From Croceicoccus hydrothermalis (lineage in GTDB: Bacteria; Pseudomonadota; Alphaproteobacteria; Sphingomonadales; Sphingomonadaceae): DNA of 64,000 nt. Within the stretch, counting starts at the first letter, position 1; each line of letters starts with the position of its first letter. Position numbers and translations under genes: made by a program. The notes under the pieces were generated by a model. That model was not told the DNA's origin, did not search any database, and saw only the letters and a program-made list of their open reading frames with translations. The stretch covers positions 232,458-296,457 of the forward strand of contig NZ_JAIQCI010000020.1 in assembly GCF_022378335.1 (NCBI RefSeq), in the 5' to 3' direction. This document shows, in pieces, positions 37,089 to 47,015 of this stretch.

Positions 37089-37988
37089 CTAGTTCGGCGG
37101 CAGAAGTCGCTCCCTGCCAAGCGATACGCACCGCAGCAGCCATTCCTTGCCAGCTTTGACCCTGGCGAGATTTTGCGTGTCCCGGTGGGTTACGATCCAG
37201 AAGCTGCGCTGTATTGCCCTTTGTGGGCATACTACCTCGAGATTGCTCGATCCTTCCGCAATGAAGCAAGGGAGGACACCGACCCCGGCACCGCCCACAA
37301 CAAGGCGATGCTGTGCATTGATTGAGGAAGATCGAATTTGCGCCTCAAGGCCGGCATGAAAGTCGTCCAGATAATTCAACTCTGGCGCATAGAGCAGATC
37401 GGGGACATAGCTCACCAGCGTGTGTCCCGTGGCGAGTTCCGCGGGCGTTTCGGGCATCCCATGCTGATCAATGTAGGTCTTGCTTGCGTACAATTTGAGG
37501 CAGTAATCTGACAGCTTGCGGGAGAGGACAGGGCCGGCCTTGGGGCGAGAGAGCATAACGGCAATGTCGGCTTCGCGCCGGGACGGGCTGAGGAAACCAC
37601 TGTTAGCCACCAGTTCAATGGTCAGTGCGGGGTGGCTCGCGGAGAATTCGTTGAGGTAAGGCGTAAGGAACTGGCTTCCAAATCCTTCGGACACGCTTAG
37701 TCGCAAGGTGCCGCTGAGGCCGGAATGCGATACCGCGACCTCGTCGATCATACGGGCAAGCTCTGCCATGCCTTCGGCTTTGGACAACAGTGCTTCGCCC
37801 GCTTCTGTCAGGACCTGGCCTTCGCGGGTACGTTCGAAGAGCGTGACCTCCAGCCTCTGTTCCAGTCGCTTCAATCGTCGACCCAGGGTCGTTGGATCAA
37901 GCTTCAGGCTCTGCGCTGCCCGGCCAATCTGCCCGGCATCCGCTACCGCGAGAAAGACGCGCACATCATTCCAGTTTAGATCCTGCAT
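37089..37988 (-). CDS. LysR family transcriptional regulator
   Basis: A 299-residue LTTR. The N-terminal winged helix (NWNDVRVFLAVADAGQIGRAAQSL, then RRLKRLEQRLEVTLFERT) is followed by a periplasmic-binding-like co-inducer domain from about residue 90. It is divergent from mmsA (38078), the first gene of the valine/propionate block, and its own start codon overlaps a dyad typical of LTTR sites. It is therefore the best candidate for an activator of that block, with a pathway CoA ester or acid as likely ligand. Confidence 0.9.
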   Translation of the reverse strand: MQDLNWNDVRVFLAVADAGQIGRAAQSLKLDPTTLGRRLKRLEQRLEVTLFERTREGQVLTEAGEALLSKAEGMAELARMIDEVAVSHSGLSGTLRLSVSEGFGSQFLTPYLNEFSASHPALTIELVANSGFLSPSRREADIAVMLSRPKAGPVLSRKLSDYCLKLYASKTYIDQHGMPETPAELATGHTLVSYVPDLLYAPELNYLDDFHAGLEAQIRSSSINAQHRLVVGGAGVGVLPCFIAEGSSNLEVVCPQRAIQRSFWIVTHRDTQNLARVKAGKEWLLRCVSLGRERLLPPN

Positions 37989-38009
37989 ATTTGCAGTTAT
38001 TAGATGCAG
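37983..38009. promoter_or_regulatory. LysR-type binding site between regulator and mmsA
   Basis: CTGCA-TATT-TGCAG (37983-37996) is a perfect 5-bp dyad, and a further TGCAG follows at 38005-38009. The dyad covers the LysR start codon, which would allow the regulator to repress itself while activating mmsA. Confidence 0.45.
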
Positions 38010-38050
38010 AATTGAACCTTGTCTGTAACTTTTCAGTGCTCCATCGCAGG

Positions 38051-38065
38051 CTCCAATAATTGGAG
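38051..38065 (+). promoter_or_regulatory. palindrome covering the mmsA ribosome-binding site
   Basis: CTCCAAT-A-ATTGGAG is a perfect palindrome. Its right arm contains GGAGG, the ribosome-binding site of mmsA. It may be an operator; in RNA, CTCCA and TGGAG could pair and hide the site. Confidence 0.4.
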
Positions 38066-38077
38066 GATGCGTTTCTC

Positions 38078-39577
38078 ATGCGACAGATTGACCATTTCAT
38101 CGTAGGCGGCGCCGGTTCGGCCGGCACCGGCCGCAAACATCAGGTGTGGAACCCCTCGACCGGCGAAGTGCAGGCTGAGGTTGCCCTTGGCGATGCCGCA
38201 TTGCTGCAAAAGGCCGTCGAAACCGCCAAGCAGGTGCAACCGGCCTGGGCCGCCACCAATCCCCAGCGCCGCGCGCGGGTGATGTTCAAATTCAAGCAGC
38301 TGATCGAAGACAACATGCAGGAACTGGCCGAACTGCTGGCCAGCGAGCACGGCAAGGTGGTGGACGATGCCAAGGGCGACGTGCAGCGCGGCCTTGAGGT
38401 GATCGAGTTCGCCTGTGGTATTCCTCAAGCCCTGAAGGGCGAATATACCAACGGTGCAGGGCCGGGCATCGATGTCTATTCGATGCGGCAGCCGCTCGGC
38501 ATCGGCGCGGGGATTACCCCGTTCAACTTCCCCGCGATGATCCCGATGTGGATGTTCGGCATGGCGATCGCGGCGGGCAATGCCTTCATTCTCAAACCCA
38601 GCGAGCGCGACCCCAGCGTGCCCGTGCGCCTGGCGGAGCTGTTCCTTGAAGCCGGAGCGCCCGAAGGGCTGTTGCAAGTGGTGCATGGGGATAAGGAAAT
38701 GGTCGATGCCATCCTCGATCATCCCGATATCGCCGCGGTGAGCTTTGTCGGCTCCAGCGACATCGCGCAGTACATCTACGAGCGCGGCGCTGCCAATCAC
38801 AAGCGCGTGCAGGCCTTTGGCGGAGCAAAGAACCACGGCGTGGTGATGCCCGACGCGGACCTTGACCAGGTGGTCAACGATCTGGCCGGGGCCGCCTTCG
38901 GTTCTGCTGGCGAGCGTTGCATGGCACTGCCGGTGGTTGTGCCCGTGGGCGAAGACACGGCAGAGCGCCTGAAGGCGAAGCTGATCCCTGCGATCAATGC
39001 CCTGCGCGTGGGTGTCTCCAACGATCCCGAAGCGCATTATGGCCCGGTGGTAACGCCGGAACACAAGGCCCGTATCGAAAGCTGGATCGACACCGCCGAA
39101 AAGGAAGGCGCCGAAGTCGTGATCGACGGGCGGGGGTTCAGCCTGCAAGGCCACGAGAAGGGCTTCTTCGTGGGCCCCACGCTGCTGGACCGTGTCACCA
39201 CCGACATGGAAAGTTACAAGGAAGAGATCTTTGGCCCCGTCCTTCAGATCGTGCGGGCGAACGACTTTGAAGAGGCGCTGCGCCTGCCCAGCGAGCACCA
39301 GTACGGCAACGGCGTTGCCATCTTCACCCGCAACGGCCACGCCGCGCGTGAATTTGCGCACCGCGTGAACGTGGGCATGGTGGGTATCAACGTGCCGATC
39401 CCGGTGCCGGTATCCTATCACTCCTTCGGCGGCTGGAAGCGCTCGGGCTTTGGCGATATTGATCAGTACGGCATGGAAGGCCTGCGGTTCTGGACCAAGT
39501 CCAAGAAGGTAACCCAACGCTGGCCCGATGGCGGCGGCGATGGCAGCAACGCCTTCCTCATCCCAACGATGGGCTGA
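38078..39577 (+). CDS. mmsA: CoA-acylating methylmalonate-semialdehyde dehydrogenase
   Basis: A 499-residue aldehyde dehydrogenase of the MMSDH group. It has GAGITPFNFPAMIPMW for NAD binding, the family-specific MAGAGERCMA-like stretch GSAGERCMALPVVV with catalytic Cys281, and the C-terminal SFGGWKRSGFG. It converts methylmalonate (or malonate) semialdehyde plus CoA and NAD to propionyl-CoA (or acetyl-CoA), CO2 and NADH. It is the first gene of the block and lies opposite a LysR regulator. ATG 38078 is chosen; a TTG six codons upstream is less likely. Confidence 0.93.
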   Translation: MRQIDHFIVGGAGSAGTGRKHQVWNPSTGEVQAEVALGDAALLQKAVETAKQVQPAWAATNPQRRARVMFKFKQLIEDNMQELAELLASEHGKVVDDAKGDVQRGLEVIEFACGIPQALKGEYTNGAGPGIDVYSMRQPLGIGAGITPFNFPAMIPMWMFGMAIAAGNAFILKPSERDPSVPVRLAELFLEAGAPEGLLQVVHGDKEMVDAILDHPDIAAVSFVGSSDIAQYIYERGAANHKRVQAFGGAKNHGVVMPDADLDQVVNDLAGAAFGSAGERCMALPVVVPVGEDTAERLKAKLIPAINALRVGVSNDPEAHYGPVVTPEHKARIESWIDTAEKEGAEVVIDGRGFSLQGHEKGFFVGPTLLDRVTTDMESYKEEIFGPVLQIVRANDFEEALRLPSEHQYGNGVAIFTRNGHAAREFAHRVNVGMVGINVPIPVPVSYHSFGGWKRSGFGDIDQYGMEGLRFWTKSKKVTQRWPDGGGDGSNAFLIPTMG

Positions 39578-39583
39578 GGAGCC

Positions 39584-40303
39584 ATGAAAAAGCTTTTCCC
39601 CTCCGCCGAAGCCGCGCTCGATGGTCTGTTGCACGACGAGATGCTGATAGCGGCTGGGGGGTTTGGCCTGTGCGGTATTCCGGAGCGGCTGCTGAAGGCG
39701 ATCCAGGATTCGGGCGTGAAGAACCTCACCTTCGCCAGCAACAATGCCGGGATCGATAACGAAGGCATCGGCATGCTGCTGCGTTCGAAGCAGGTGAAGA
39801 AGATGATCTCCAGCTACGTTGGCGAGAACAAGGAGTTCGAGCGGCAGTATCTGTCCGGCGAACTGGAGGCGGAATTCTGTCCCCAGGGCACCCTGGCAGA
39901 GCGCATGCGCGCAGGCGGTGCGGGCGTTCCCGGTTTCTACACCAAGACGGGCGTCGGCACGCAAGTTGCCGAAGGCAAGGAAATGAAGCAGTTCGACACA
40001 GGTGACGGTCCGGAAGACTACATCCTTGAAAAGGGGATCTTCGCCGACCTTTCCATCATCAAGGCCTGGAAGGCCGATGAGACGGGCAACCTCATGTTCC
40101 GCAAGACCGCGCGCAATTTCAACCAGCCTGCCGCCACTTGCGGCAAGGTGTGCGTGGTCGAGGTGGAAGAAATCGTGCCGGCCGGATCGCTTGATCCCGA
40201 CTGCATTCACCTGCCCGGCGTCTTCATCAACCGCATGGTGGTTGGCGCGCCCTACGACAAGAAGATCGAATTCGTCACCACGCGTGCAAGGGAGAACGCA
40301 TAA
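39584..40303 (+). CDS. scoA: succinyl-CoA:3-ketoacid CoA-transferase subunit A
   Basis: A 239-residue class I CoA-transferase alpha subunit with the [10 protein letters not shown] glycine loop, LTFASNNAG and the [16 protein letters not shown] region. With subunit B it moves CoA between succinyl-CoA and a 3-ketoacid such as acetoacetate. It begins 6 bases after mmsA and overlaps scoB by one base (TAATG). In this block it may activate acetoacetate or recycle succinyl-CoA made by the mutase. Confidence 0.92.
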   Translation: MKKLFPSAEAALDGLLHDEMLIAAGGFGLCGIPERLLKAIQDSGVKNLTFASNNAGIDNEGIGMLLRSKQVKKMISSYVGENKEFERQYLSGELEAEFCPQGTLAERMRAGGAGVPGFYTKTGVGTQVAEGKEMKQFDTGDGPEDYILEKGIFADLSIIKAWKADETGNLMFRKTARNFNQPAATCGKVCVVEVEEIVPAGSLDPDCIHLPGVFINRMVVGAPYDKKIEFVTTRARENA

Positions 40304-40944
40304 TGTCCTGGACCCGCGATGAAATGGCCGCCCGCGCGGCGAACGAGCTGGAAGACGGCTACTACGTCAATCTCGGCATCGGCATCCCGACACTGGTGGC
40401 CAACCACATTCCCGAGGGCATGCAGGTCACTCTGCAAAGCGAGAACGGGATGCTCGGCATCGGCCCCTTCCCCTACGAGGGGGAAGAGGATGCCGACCTC
40501 ATCAATGCCGGCAAGCAGACCATCAGCGAGCTGCCGCACTCGGCCTATTTCGACAGCGCCACCAGCTTTTCGATGATTCGCGGCGGGCACATCGATCTGA
40601 CCGTGCTGGGTGCAATGGAAGTGGCCGAGAACGGCGACATCGCCAACTGGATGATCCCCGGCAAGATGGTGAAGGGCATGGGCGGGGCGATGGACCTTGT
40701 CGCCGGGGTGAAGAAGATCATCGTGGTGATGGAGCACACCAGCAAGCACGGCGATCCCAAGTTCATTCCCGAATGCACGCTGCCGCTGACCGGCACCAAT
40801 GTCGTCGACATGATCATCACCGATCTCGCCGTGTTCAAGCGGGACGACCACGACAGCCCGTTCAAGCTGGTCGAGCTGGTGCCGGGCGTTACGGCCGAGG
40901 AAGTGGCCGCAAAAACCACTGCGGCTTACCGAGTGGCGCTCTGA
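40303..40944 (+). CDS. scoB: succinyl-CoA:3-ketoacid CoA-transferase subunit B
   Basis: A 213-residue beta subunit. The catalytic Glu lies in [14 protein letters not shown], preceded by [10 protein letters not shown], and the MGGAMDLV and [11 protein letters not shown] motifs follow. It is the obligate partner of the product of the preceding gene. GPx follows after 2 bases. Confidence 0.93.
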   Translation: MSWTRDEMAARAANELEDGYYVNLGIGIPTLVANHIPEGMQVTLQSENGMLGIGPFPYEGEEDADLINAGKQTISELPHSAYFDSATSFSMIRGGHIDLTVLGAMEVAENGDIANWMIPGKMVKGMGGAMDLVAGVKKIIVVMEHTSKHGDPKFIPECTLPLTGTNVVDMIITDLAVFKRDDHDSPFKLVELVPGVTAEEVAAKTTAAYRVAL

Positions 40945-40946
40945 TC

Positions 40947-41501
40947 ATGACCACCACGCAGCCGCTCCCCGATATTGCGCTGATCCGCAACGATGGTTCG
41001 CCCGACAGCCTGGCGGCTCACCGGGGCAAGGTGCTGTTGATCGTCAACACTGCATCACAGTGCGGTTTGACGCCGCAATACGAAGGGCTTGAAAAGCTGC
41101 AATCGGCCTATGCAGAGCGCGGTCTTGAAGTGCTGGGGTTTCCGGCCAACGATTTCGGCGCGCAGGAACCGGGTTCCGATGCCGACATCGCCCAGTTCTG
41201 CGCTGTGAATTTCCAGACCAGTTTTGCGCTTTTTCGCAAGGCGCCGGTGGTGGGGGAAGACAAGCAGCCGCTCTACGCCGCCCTCGTCGCCGCGGCCCCT
41301 GCCAAGAGCGGCGAGGTCGACAGCTTCAAGGACAGGTTGCGCAGCCACGGCCTGGTTCCAAACGAGGACCCGGAAGTGCTGTGGAACTTCGAGAAATTCC
41401 TAGTCGGGCGAGACGGACGGGTGCTTGCGCGCTTCTCTCCCACCACCGAGCCAGAAGATCCTGCGCTGATCGCAGCGATCGAGACTGCACTGGAGGCATG
41501 A
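40947..41501 (+). CDS. glutathione peroxidase family protein
   Basis: A 184-residue thioredoxin-fold peroxidase. The peroxidatic Cys lies in NTASQCGLTPQY and the WNFEKFLV motif supplies Trp and Asn. The third motif reads FPANDFGAQEPGS: the tetrad Gln (NQF in the classic FPCNQFG) is Asp here. It removes hydroperoxides, probably lipid or side-chain peroxides made by acyl-CoA flavoenzymes. ATG 40947 lies 2 bases after scoB; the longer frame upstream overlaps that gene. Confidence 0.87.
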   Translation: MTTTQPLPDIALIRNDGSPDSLAAHRGKVLLIVNTASQCGLTPQYEGLEKLQSAYAERGLEVLGFPANDFGAQEPGSDADIAQFCAVNFQTSFALFRKAPVVGEDKQPLYAALVAAAPAKSGEVDSFKDRLRSHGLVPNEDPEVLWNFEKFLVGRDGRVLARFSPTTEPEDPALIAAIETALEA

Positions 41502-41505
41502 CAAG

Positions 41506-42651
41506 ATGACAGGTCAATTCCAGCTCAACGAAGAACAGCTTGCCATCCAGGAGATGGCGCAGCGTTTCACGGCCGATAACATCACGCCCTACGCCGCGGA
41601 ATGGGACGAGAAACACCATTTCCCGGTAGACGTGATCAAGAGCACGGCTGAGCTTGGCTTTGGCGGTATCTATGTTTCGGAAGAAGGTGGCGGCATCGGC
41701 CTTGGCCGCCTTGAATCGGCACTGATCATGGAAGCCATGGCCTACGGCTGTCCCACGACGAGCGCGTTTATCTCCATCCACAACATGTCCGCATGGATGA
41801 TCGATTGCTTTGGCGGCGAAACGGTCAAGGAGAAGTACCTTGCCGACCTGATCGGCATGGAAAAGCTGGCCAGTTATTGCCTGACAGAGCCGGGATCTGG
41901 CTCCGATGCCGCGGCGCTGAAGACCAGCGCGAAGCGCGATGGTGATTTTTACGTAGTGAACGGCACCAAGCAGTTCATCTCCGGCGGCGGCGTGAACGAT
42001 GTCTATGTAGTGATGGTCCGCACGGACGAGCACAAGTCCCGCGGTGTCACCTGCCTGGTAGTGGACAAGGATACACCTGGCCTCAGCTTCGGCGCGCCAG
42101 AGAAGAAGCTGGGCTGGAATGCCAGTCCCACCGCGCAGGTCATCTTTGAAGACGCACGCGTGCCCGTGGAAAACCGCGTCGGCGCGGAAGGCGAGGGCTT
42201 CCGCTTCGCCATGGCCGGGCTGGATGGCGGACGGCTGAATATCGGCGCATGTTCTCTTGGCGGGGCGCAACGTTGCCTGGACGAGGCGATTGCCTATTCC
42301 AAGGATCGCCAGCAGTTCGGCCAGCCCATTGCCGATTTCCAGAACACCCAGTTCATGCTGGCCGACATGGCCACCGAATTGGAAGCGGCGCGTGCGCTGC
42401 TGTATCTCGCCGCTGTGAAGGTGACCGACAACGCGCCCGACAAGACGCGTTTCTCGGCCATGGCCAAGCGCCTCGCGACCGACAGCGGTTCGAATGTGGT
42501 CAATAACGCGCTCCAGCTGTTTGGCGGTTACGGCTACCTGCGCGACTACCCGATCGAGCGTTTCTGGCGCGACTTGCGGGTGCACTCGATTCTCGAAGGC
42601 ACCAACCAGGTAATGCGCATGATCGTCGGAAAGGATTTGCTGCGCCAATGA
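41506..42651 (+). CDS. acyl-CoA dehydrogenase, probable isobutyryl-CoA dehydrogenase
   Basis: A 381-residue ACAD with YCLTEPGSGSDAAALKT, GGGVNDVYVVMVRT, and the C-terminal LFGGYGYLRDYPIERFWRDLRVHSILEGTNQVMRMIVGK. The pattern matches short/branched-chain (isobutyryl-CoA) dehydrogenases. Assignment to isobutyryl-CoA, giving methacrylyl-CoA, rests mainly on the next genes (HIBYL-CoA hydrolase, enoyl hydratase, MmsB, MmsA). Electrons go to ETF. Confidence 0.88.
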   Translation: MTGQFQLNEEQLAIQEMAQRFTADNITPYAAEWDEKHHFPVDVIKSTAELGFGGIYVSEEGGGIGLGRLESALIMEAMAYGCPTTSAFISIHNMSAWMIDCFGGETVKEKYLADLIGMEKLASYCLTEPGSGSDAAALKTSAKRDGDFYVVNGTKQFISGGGVNDVYVVMVRTDEHKSRGVTCLVVDKDTPGLSFGAPEKKLGWNASPTAQVIFEDARVPVENRVGAEGEGFRFAMAGLDGGRLNIGACSLGGAQRCLDEAIAYSKDRQQFGQPIADFQNTQFMLADMATELEAARALLYLAAVKVTDNAPDKTRFSAMAKRLATDSGSNVVNNALQLFGGYGYLRDYPIERFWRDLRVHSILEGTNQVMRMIVGKDLLRQ

Positions 42652-43694
42652 CCTCGGAAGTCCACATCCATACCCACGGCAAGATTGGCCACATTTCGCT
42701 CAACCGTCCGAAGGCCCTCCACGCGCTGACCTTGGACATTTGTCACGAGATGAGTGCCGCGCTCAGCGAATGGGCAACGGACGATGGCATTGCCGCCGTG
42801 CTGCTGGACCACGCCGAAGGACGCGGTTTTTGTGCAGGCGGAGATATCAACCTGCTACGAGAATCCGCCCTTACGGACGGTGGTGTGTCTGGCCGCAGGT
42901 TCTTTCACGACGAATACCAACTCAACCACCAGATGTTCGAATATGCCAAGCCGATCGTGGCCTTCATGGATGGCATCACGATGGGCGGCGGGGTCGGGAT
43001 TTCGCAGCCAGCGCGTTACAGGGTGGCGACCGAGAACACCCGCTTTGCCATGCCCGAAACAGGGATTGGCCTGTTTCCTGATGTCGGCGGGGGATGGTAT
43101 TTGCCGCGGCTTGGTGGCCGACTTGGCCAGTACCTGGCGTTGACAGGAGCGCGGCTCGACGGGGCCGAGTGCCTTTGGGCTGGGCTGGCTACCCATTATC
43201 TCCCCTCTGGCAAGCTGGCCGAAGCCAAGGCGCGGATCAGCGAACATCCTGATCGCATCGCTGGGATTCTTGCAGAGCTGTCGGAGACGCCGCCCGACGC
43301 AAAGATCGCAGCTCATGCGAACCGTATTGCACAAACCTTTGCACCGGACCGGTTCGAGGACATTCTTGGCAACCTTGAAGCTGACGGCGGCGAGTGGGCG
43401 ACGAAGGAGCTCGCGGTGCTTGCCAGCAAGAGCCCCCAGACCTGCAAGGTCGCACTGCGCCAACTGGCTGAGGGCGCCGAGTGCAAGACCTTTGCCCAGA
43501 ACATGGGCATGGAATACCGGATCGCGTCTCGCGTGCTGGTCCGGCCTGATTTCGCCGAAGGCGTGCGTGCCGTAATCGTCGACAAGACAGGCGATCCTTC
43601 ATGGCAGCCTGCCCGGCCGGAAGACGTGACCGACGACCTGCTCGACGCGATTTTCGCGCCGCTACCACAGAACGAGGAATGGACGCCGCTATGA
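42648..43694 (+). CDS. 3-hydroxyisobutyryl-CoA hydrolase (crotonase family)
   Basis: A 348-residue crotonase-fold protein. It contains [13 protein letters not shown] and [12 protein letters not shown] for the oxyanion hole and [20 protein letters not shown], the pattern that separates HIBYL-CoA hydrolases (about 350 residues, with a C-terminal extension) from simple hydratases (about 260). It releases free 3-hydroxyisobutyrate, which MmsB then oxidises. It overlaps both neighbours by 4 bases. Confidence 0.9.
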   Translation: MTSEVHIHTHGKIGHISLNRPKALHALTLDICHEMSAALSEWATDDGIAAVLLDHAEGRGFCAGGDINLLRESALTDGGVSGRRFFHDEYQLNHQMFEYAKPIVAFMDGITMGGGVGISQPARYRVATENTRFAMPETGIGLFPDVGGGWYLPRLGGRLGQYLALTGARLDGAECLWAGLATHYLPSGKLAEAKARISEHPDRIAGILAELSETPPDAKIAAHANRIAQTFAPDRFEDILGNLEADGGEWATKELAVLASKSPQTCKVALRQLAEGAECKTFAQNMGMEYRIASRVLVRPDFAEGVRAVIVDKTGDPSWQPARPEDVTDDLLDAIFAPLPQNEEWTPL

Positions 43695-44485
43695 GCTATG
43701 CCACGCTGATCGTTGAAGCCAACGCCCAGGGAAACAAGGGTGTTACCCTTGTCACTCTCAATCGCCCCAAGGCCTTGAACGCCCTCAACAGCGAGGTACT
43801 GCGTGAGCTGATCGAGGCTTTCGCTGCCTTCGAGGCCGATCCCGAACAGCTATGCGCCGTCATCACTGGTTCGGGAGAGAAGGCTTTTGCCGCCGGCGCC
43901 GACATCAAGGAGATGAGCGAAAAGGCCGCGGCGGATTTCTATCTCGAGGATTTCTTCGCCGCCTGGACGAGTGAGCTTGTGAAAAAGGTCCGGAAGCCGT
44001 GGGTCGCAGCGGTGAATGGCTTCGCGCTGGGCGGCGGGTGCGAACTCGCCATGATGGCGGATTTCATCCTCGCCAGCGACAAGGCGAAGTTCGGCCAACC
44101 CGAGATTAATCTGGGCGTAGCTCCCGGCATGGGCGGATCGCAGCGACTGACTCGCGCCGTCGGCAAGTCAAAGGCCATGGAAATGTGTCTGACCGGTCGC
44201 ATGATGGATGCTGCCGAAGCCGAAAGCGCTGGACTTGTCGCGCGCGTAGTACCGCATGATGATCTGCTTGAGGACGCACTGAAGACCGCCGCGGCCATCG
44301 CTTCGAAGCCGCCGATGGCCGCTATTGCCAACAAGGAAATGGTCAATGCCGCCTTTGAAACGACGCTGGAGCTGGGCCTGGCGCACGAGCGCCGCATATT
44401 CCAGATCCTCGCAGCGAGCGAAGACAAGGCCGAAGGAATGGCCGCATTCATCGAAAAGAGAGAAGGTCGCTGGAAGGGGCGTTGA
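43691..44485 (+). CDS. enoyl-CoA hydratase
   Basis: A 264-residue crotonase with [11 protein letters not shown] and [16 protein letters not shown], ending at [12 protein letters not shown] as short-chain enoyl-CoA hydratases do. The two catalytic glutamates are placed as usual (GGGCEL and GQPEINLG). In context it hydrates methacrylyl-CoA to 3-hydroxyisobutyryl-CoA. ATGA overlap with the hydrolase. The transcript may pause here: a 90-base gap with a candidate operator follows. Confidence 0.92.
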   Translation: MSYATLIVEANAQGNKGVTLVTLNRPKALNALNSEVLRELIEAFAAFEADPEQLCAVITGSGEKAFAAGADIKEMSEKAAADFYLEDFFAAWTSELVKKVRKPWVAAVNGFALGGGCELAMMADFILASDKAKFGQPEINLGVAPGMGGSQRLTRAVGKSKAMEMCLTGRMMDAAEAESAGLVARVVPHDDLLEDALKTAAAIASKPPMAAIANKEMVNAAFETTLELGLAHERRIFQILAASEDKAEGMAAFIEKREGRWKGR

Positions 44486-44507
44486 GGCCCCGTCTGCACT
44501 TCTGACC

Positions 44508-44522
44508 CTATCCAATGGTGGG
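44508..44522 (+). promoter_or_regulatory. candidate operator (CTATC-N4-GGTGGG variant)
   Basis: CTATCCAATGGTGGG lies 68-74 bases before the mmsB start, in the only sizeable gap of the right-hand block. GCCCAATAAGCCGC further down (around 44540) resembles GGCCAATAAGGCGC before ribB. Confidence 0.35.
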
Positions 44523-44575
44523 TAACGAGCGGTGCCGACGGCCCAATAAGCCGCACCTCGCTCTGAGCTGGGAGA

Positions 44576-45454
44576 ATGCTTGTGAAAATCGCCTTTATTG
44601 GCCTTGGCAATATGGGTGGCGGAATGGCCGCCAACCTGGTGAAGGCCGGGCACGAGGTCCGTGCCTTCGACCTTTCGGACGACGCCTTGAACGCAGCGAG
44701 GGACAATGGCTGCGCGACCTTCGCTTCAGCAGCTGAAGCTTGTCAGGATGTGGACGCGGTCGTCTCCATGCTGCCCAACGGTGCCATCGTTAAGGCGGTC
44801 TACGCCAATGACGTGATCGGCAAGGCACCGGCAGGCGCGGTATTCCTCGATTGCTCCACTATCGACGTGGCGACTGCGCGCGAAGTGGCTGCAGATGCCG
44901 AAGCGGCGGGCTATGCCATGGTCGATGCTCCGGTTTCGGGCGGCATCGCTGCTGCCGAAGCTGGCACGCTCACCTTCATGGTTGGCGGCTCCGAAGAGGC
45001 CTTCAAACGGGCAGAACCGGTGCTGAGTGCCTTGGGCAAGGCAGTGATCCACGCCGGACAGGCTGGCAACGGCCAGGCGGCAAAGATCTGCAACAACATG
45101 CTGCTGGGTATCCACATGATCGGCACCTGCGAGGCTTTTGCCATGGCGCAGAAGCTGGGGCTCGATCCGCAGACCTTCTACGACATTTCCAGCGTCAGCT
45201 CCGGGCAGTGCTGGTCCATGACGAGCTATTGCCCCGTTCCCGGTGTTGGTCCGACGACGCCTGCCGACAACGGCTACCAGGGCGGCTTTGCCACGGGGTT
45301 GATGCTGAAAGACCTGAAGCTGGCAATGGAAGCTGCACAGACCGCCGGGGTCGACCCGCAGATGGGTCAGCGCGCGCGCGAGCTCTACGAGGCTTTCGAT
45401 GCCGCCGGAAACGGTGCTCGCGATTTCTCGGCGATCATCACCTCATTGAAGTAG
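44576..45454 (+). CDS. mmsB: 3-hydroxyisobutyrate dehydrogenase
   Basis: A 290-292-residue beta-hydroxyacid dehydrogenase. It has [17 protein letters not shown] for NAD, the [22 protein letters not shown] signature, and catalytic Lys in [12 protein letters not shown]. It oxidises 3-hydroxyisobutyrate to methylmalonate semialdehyde, the substrate of MmsA. ATG 44576 touches GGGAGA; GTG 44582 has better spacing and may be the true start. Confidence 0.92.
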   Translation: MLVKIAFIGLGNMGGGMAANLVKAGHEVRAFDLSDDALNAARDNGCATFASAAEACQDVDAVVSMLPNGAIVKAVYANDVIGKAPAGAVFLDCSTIDVATAREVAADAEAAGYAMVDAPVSGGIAAAEAGTLTFMVGGSEEAFKRAEPVLSALGKAVIHAGQAGNGQAAKICNNMLLGIHMIGTCEAFAMAQKLGLDPQTFYDISSVSSGQCWSMTSYCPVPGVGPTTPADNGYQGGFATGLMLKDLKLAMEAAQTAGVDPQMGQRARELYEAFDAAGNGARDFSAIITSLK

Positions 45455-45464
45455 GGTTTTACCA

Positions 45465-46997
45465 ATGTCCGCCAATATTGCCGAGATGGAACGCCGCCGC
45501 GAAGCTGCCCGTATGGGCGGCGGGCAGAAGCGTATCGATGCGCAGCATGCGAAGGGCAAGCTTACCGCTCGAGAGCGGTTGGACGTGCTGCTGGACGAAG
45601 GCTCGTTCGAAGAACTCGATACCTATGTCGAGCACGACTGTGTCGATTTCGGCATGGCGGAGCAGAAGATACCGGGCGATGGCGTGGTCACCGGCAGTGG
45701 CACGATCAACGGGCGGCTCGTTTACGTATTCAGTCAGGACTTCACCGTCTTCGGCGGCTCGTTGTCCAAGCGCCATGCGGAGAAGATCTGCAAGGTGATG
45801 GACATGGCCATGCGCGTCGGCGCGCCGGTGATCGGACTGAACGACAGCGGCGGTGCGCGCATCCAGGAAGGTGTGGCATCACTGGGCGGCTATGCCGAGG
45901 TATTCCAGCGTAACGTGTTGGCCAGCGGCGTCGTGCCGCAGCTCAGCCTCATCATGGGCCCCTGCGCTGGCGGGGCGGTCTATTCTCCCGCCATGACCGA
46001 CTTCATCTTCATGGTGAAGGACAGCTCTTACATGTTCGTGACCGGTCCCGAAGTGGTGAAGACCGTCACCAATGAAGAGGTGACGCAGGAAGAGCTGGGC
46101 GGCGCAGTCACGCATACGACCAAGACTTCCGTCGCCGACCTCGCGCTGGAAAACGACATCGAAGCGCTGCTGGCCGCGCGCGAGATGATCGGTTTCGTGC
46201 CTGCCAACAACCGCGCTGAATTGCCCGAACTGCCTACCGACGACCCGTGGGACCGGCGGGAAGACAGCCTCGATACGCTGATCCCGGCTAGTTCCAACAT
46301 GCCCTACGACATGCACGAGCTGATCCGGAAGGTTGTCGATGACGGCAACTTCTTCGAGATCCAGCCCAAGCACGGCGCGAACATTATCACCGGCTTTGGC
46401 CGGATCGAGGGCAAGCCCGTGGGCTTTGTTGCCAACCAGCCGATGGTGCTGGCAGGCGTGCTGGATATCGACGCCAGCCGCAAGGCAGCGCGCTTCGTGC
46501 GCTTCTGCGATGCGTTCTCCATCCCGATCGTGACGTTCGTGGACGTGCCCGGCTTCCTTCCTGGCACCGCGCAGGAACACAACGGCATCATCAAGCACGG
46601 TGCGAAGCTGCTGTTCGCCTATGCCGAGGCGACCGTGCCCAAGATCACCGTAATCACCCGCAAGGCCTACGGCGGCGCCTACGACGTGATGGCCAGCAAG
46701 CATCTGCGCGGAGACTTGAACTACGCCTGGCCGACTGCCGAGATCGCGGTGATGGGCGCCAAGGGCGCGGTGGAGATTATCTTCCGCCAGGATCGCGACG
46801 ATCCGGACAAGATCGCCGAGAAGACGAAGGAATACGAAGACCGCTTCGCCAACCCCTTCGTGGCCGCCCAGCGCGGCTACATCGACGAGGTGATCTACCC
46901 GCACTCGACGCGGCGGCGGATTGCGCTGGGCTTGCGCAAGCTTGCAACCAAGAGCCTCGAGAACCCGTGGAAGAAACACGATAATCTGCCGCTTTAG
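45465..46997 (+). CDS. pccB: propionyl-CoA carboxylase beta (carboxyltransferase) subunit
   Basis: A 510-residue carboxyltransferase with the acyl-CoA site [19 protein letters not shown] and [16 protein letters not shown], and the carboxybiotin site [25 protein letters not shown]. Together with PccA (53024) it makes methylmalonyl-CoA from propionyl-CoA. It is 10 bases after mmsB. PccB and PccA are separated by 6 kb of mutase and SucCD genes, an unusual order. Confidence 0.93.
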   Translation: MSANIAEMERRREAARMGGGQKRIDAQHAKGKLTARERLDVLLDEGSFEELDTYVEHDCVDFGMAEQKIPGDGVVTGSGTINGRLVYVFSQDFTVFGGSLSKRHAEKICKVMDMAMRVGAPVIGLNDSGGARIQEGVASLGGYAEVFQRNVLASGVVPQLSLIMGPCAGGAVYSPAMTDFIFMVKDSSYMFVTGPEVVKTVTNEEVTQEELGGAVTHTTKTSVADLALENDIEALLAAREMIGFVPANNRAELPELPTDDPWDRREDSLDTLIPASSNMPYDMHELIRKVVDDGNFFEIQPKHGANIITGFGRIEGKPVGFVANQPMVLAGVLDIDASRKAARFVRFCDAFSIPIVTFVDVPGFLPGTAQEHNGIIKHGAKLLFAYAEATVPKITVITRKAYGGAYDVMASKHLRGDLNYAWPTAEIAVMGAKGAVEIIFRQDRDDPDKIAEKTKEYEDRFANPFVAAQRGYIDEVIYPHSTRRRIALGLRKLATKSLENPWKKHDNLPL

Positions 46998-47015
46998 GAA
47001 GAAACAGGTAATCTC

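Noticed and set aside
38033..40210. 725-codon open frame on the minus strand opposite mmsA and scoA
   Set aside because: It is antisense to well-recognised genes and has no family motif; high GC makes long antisense frames common here.
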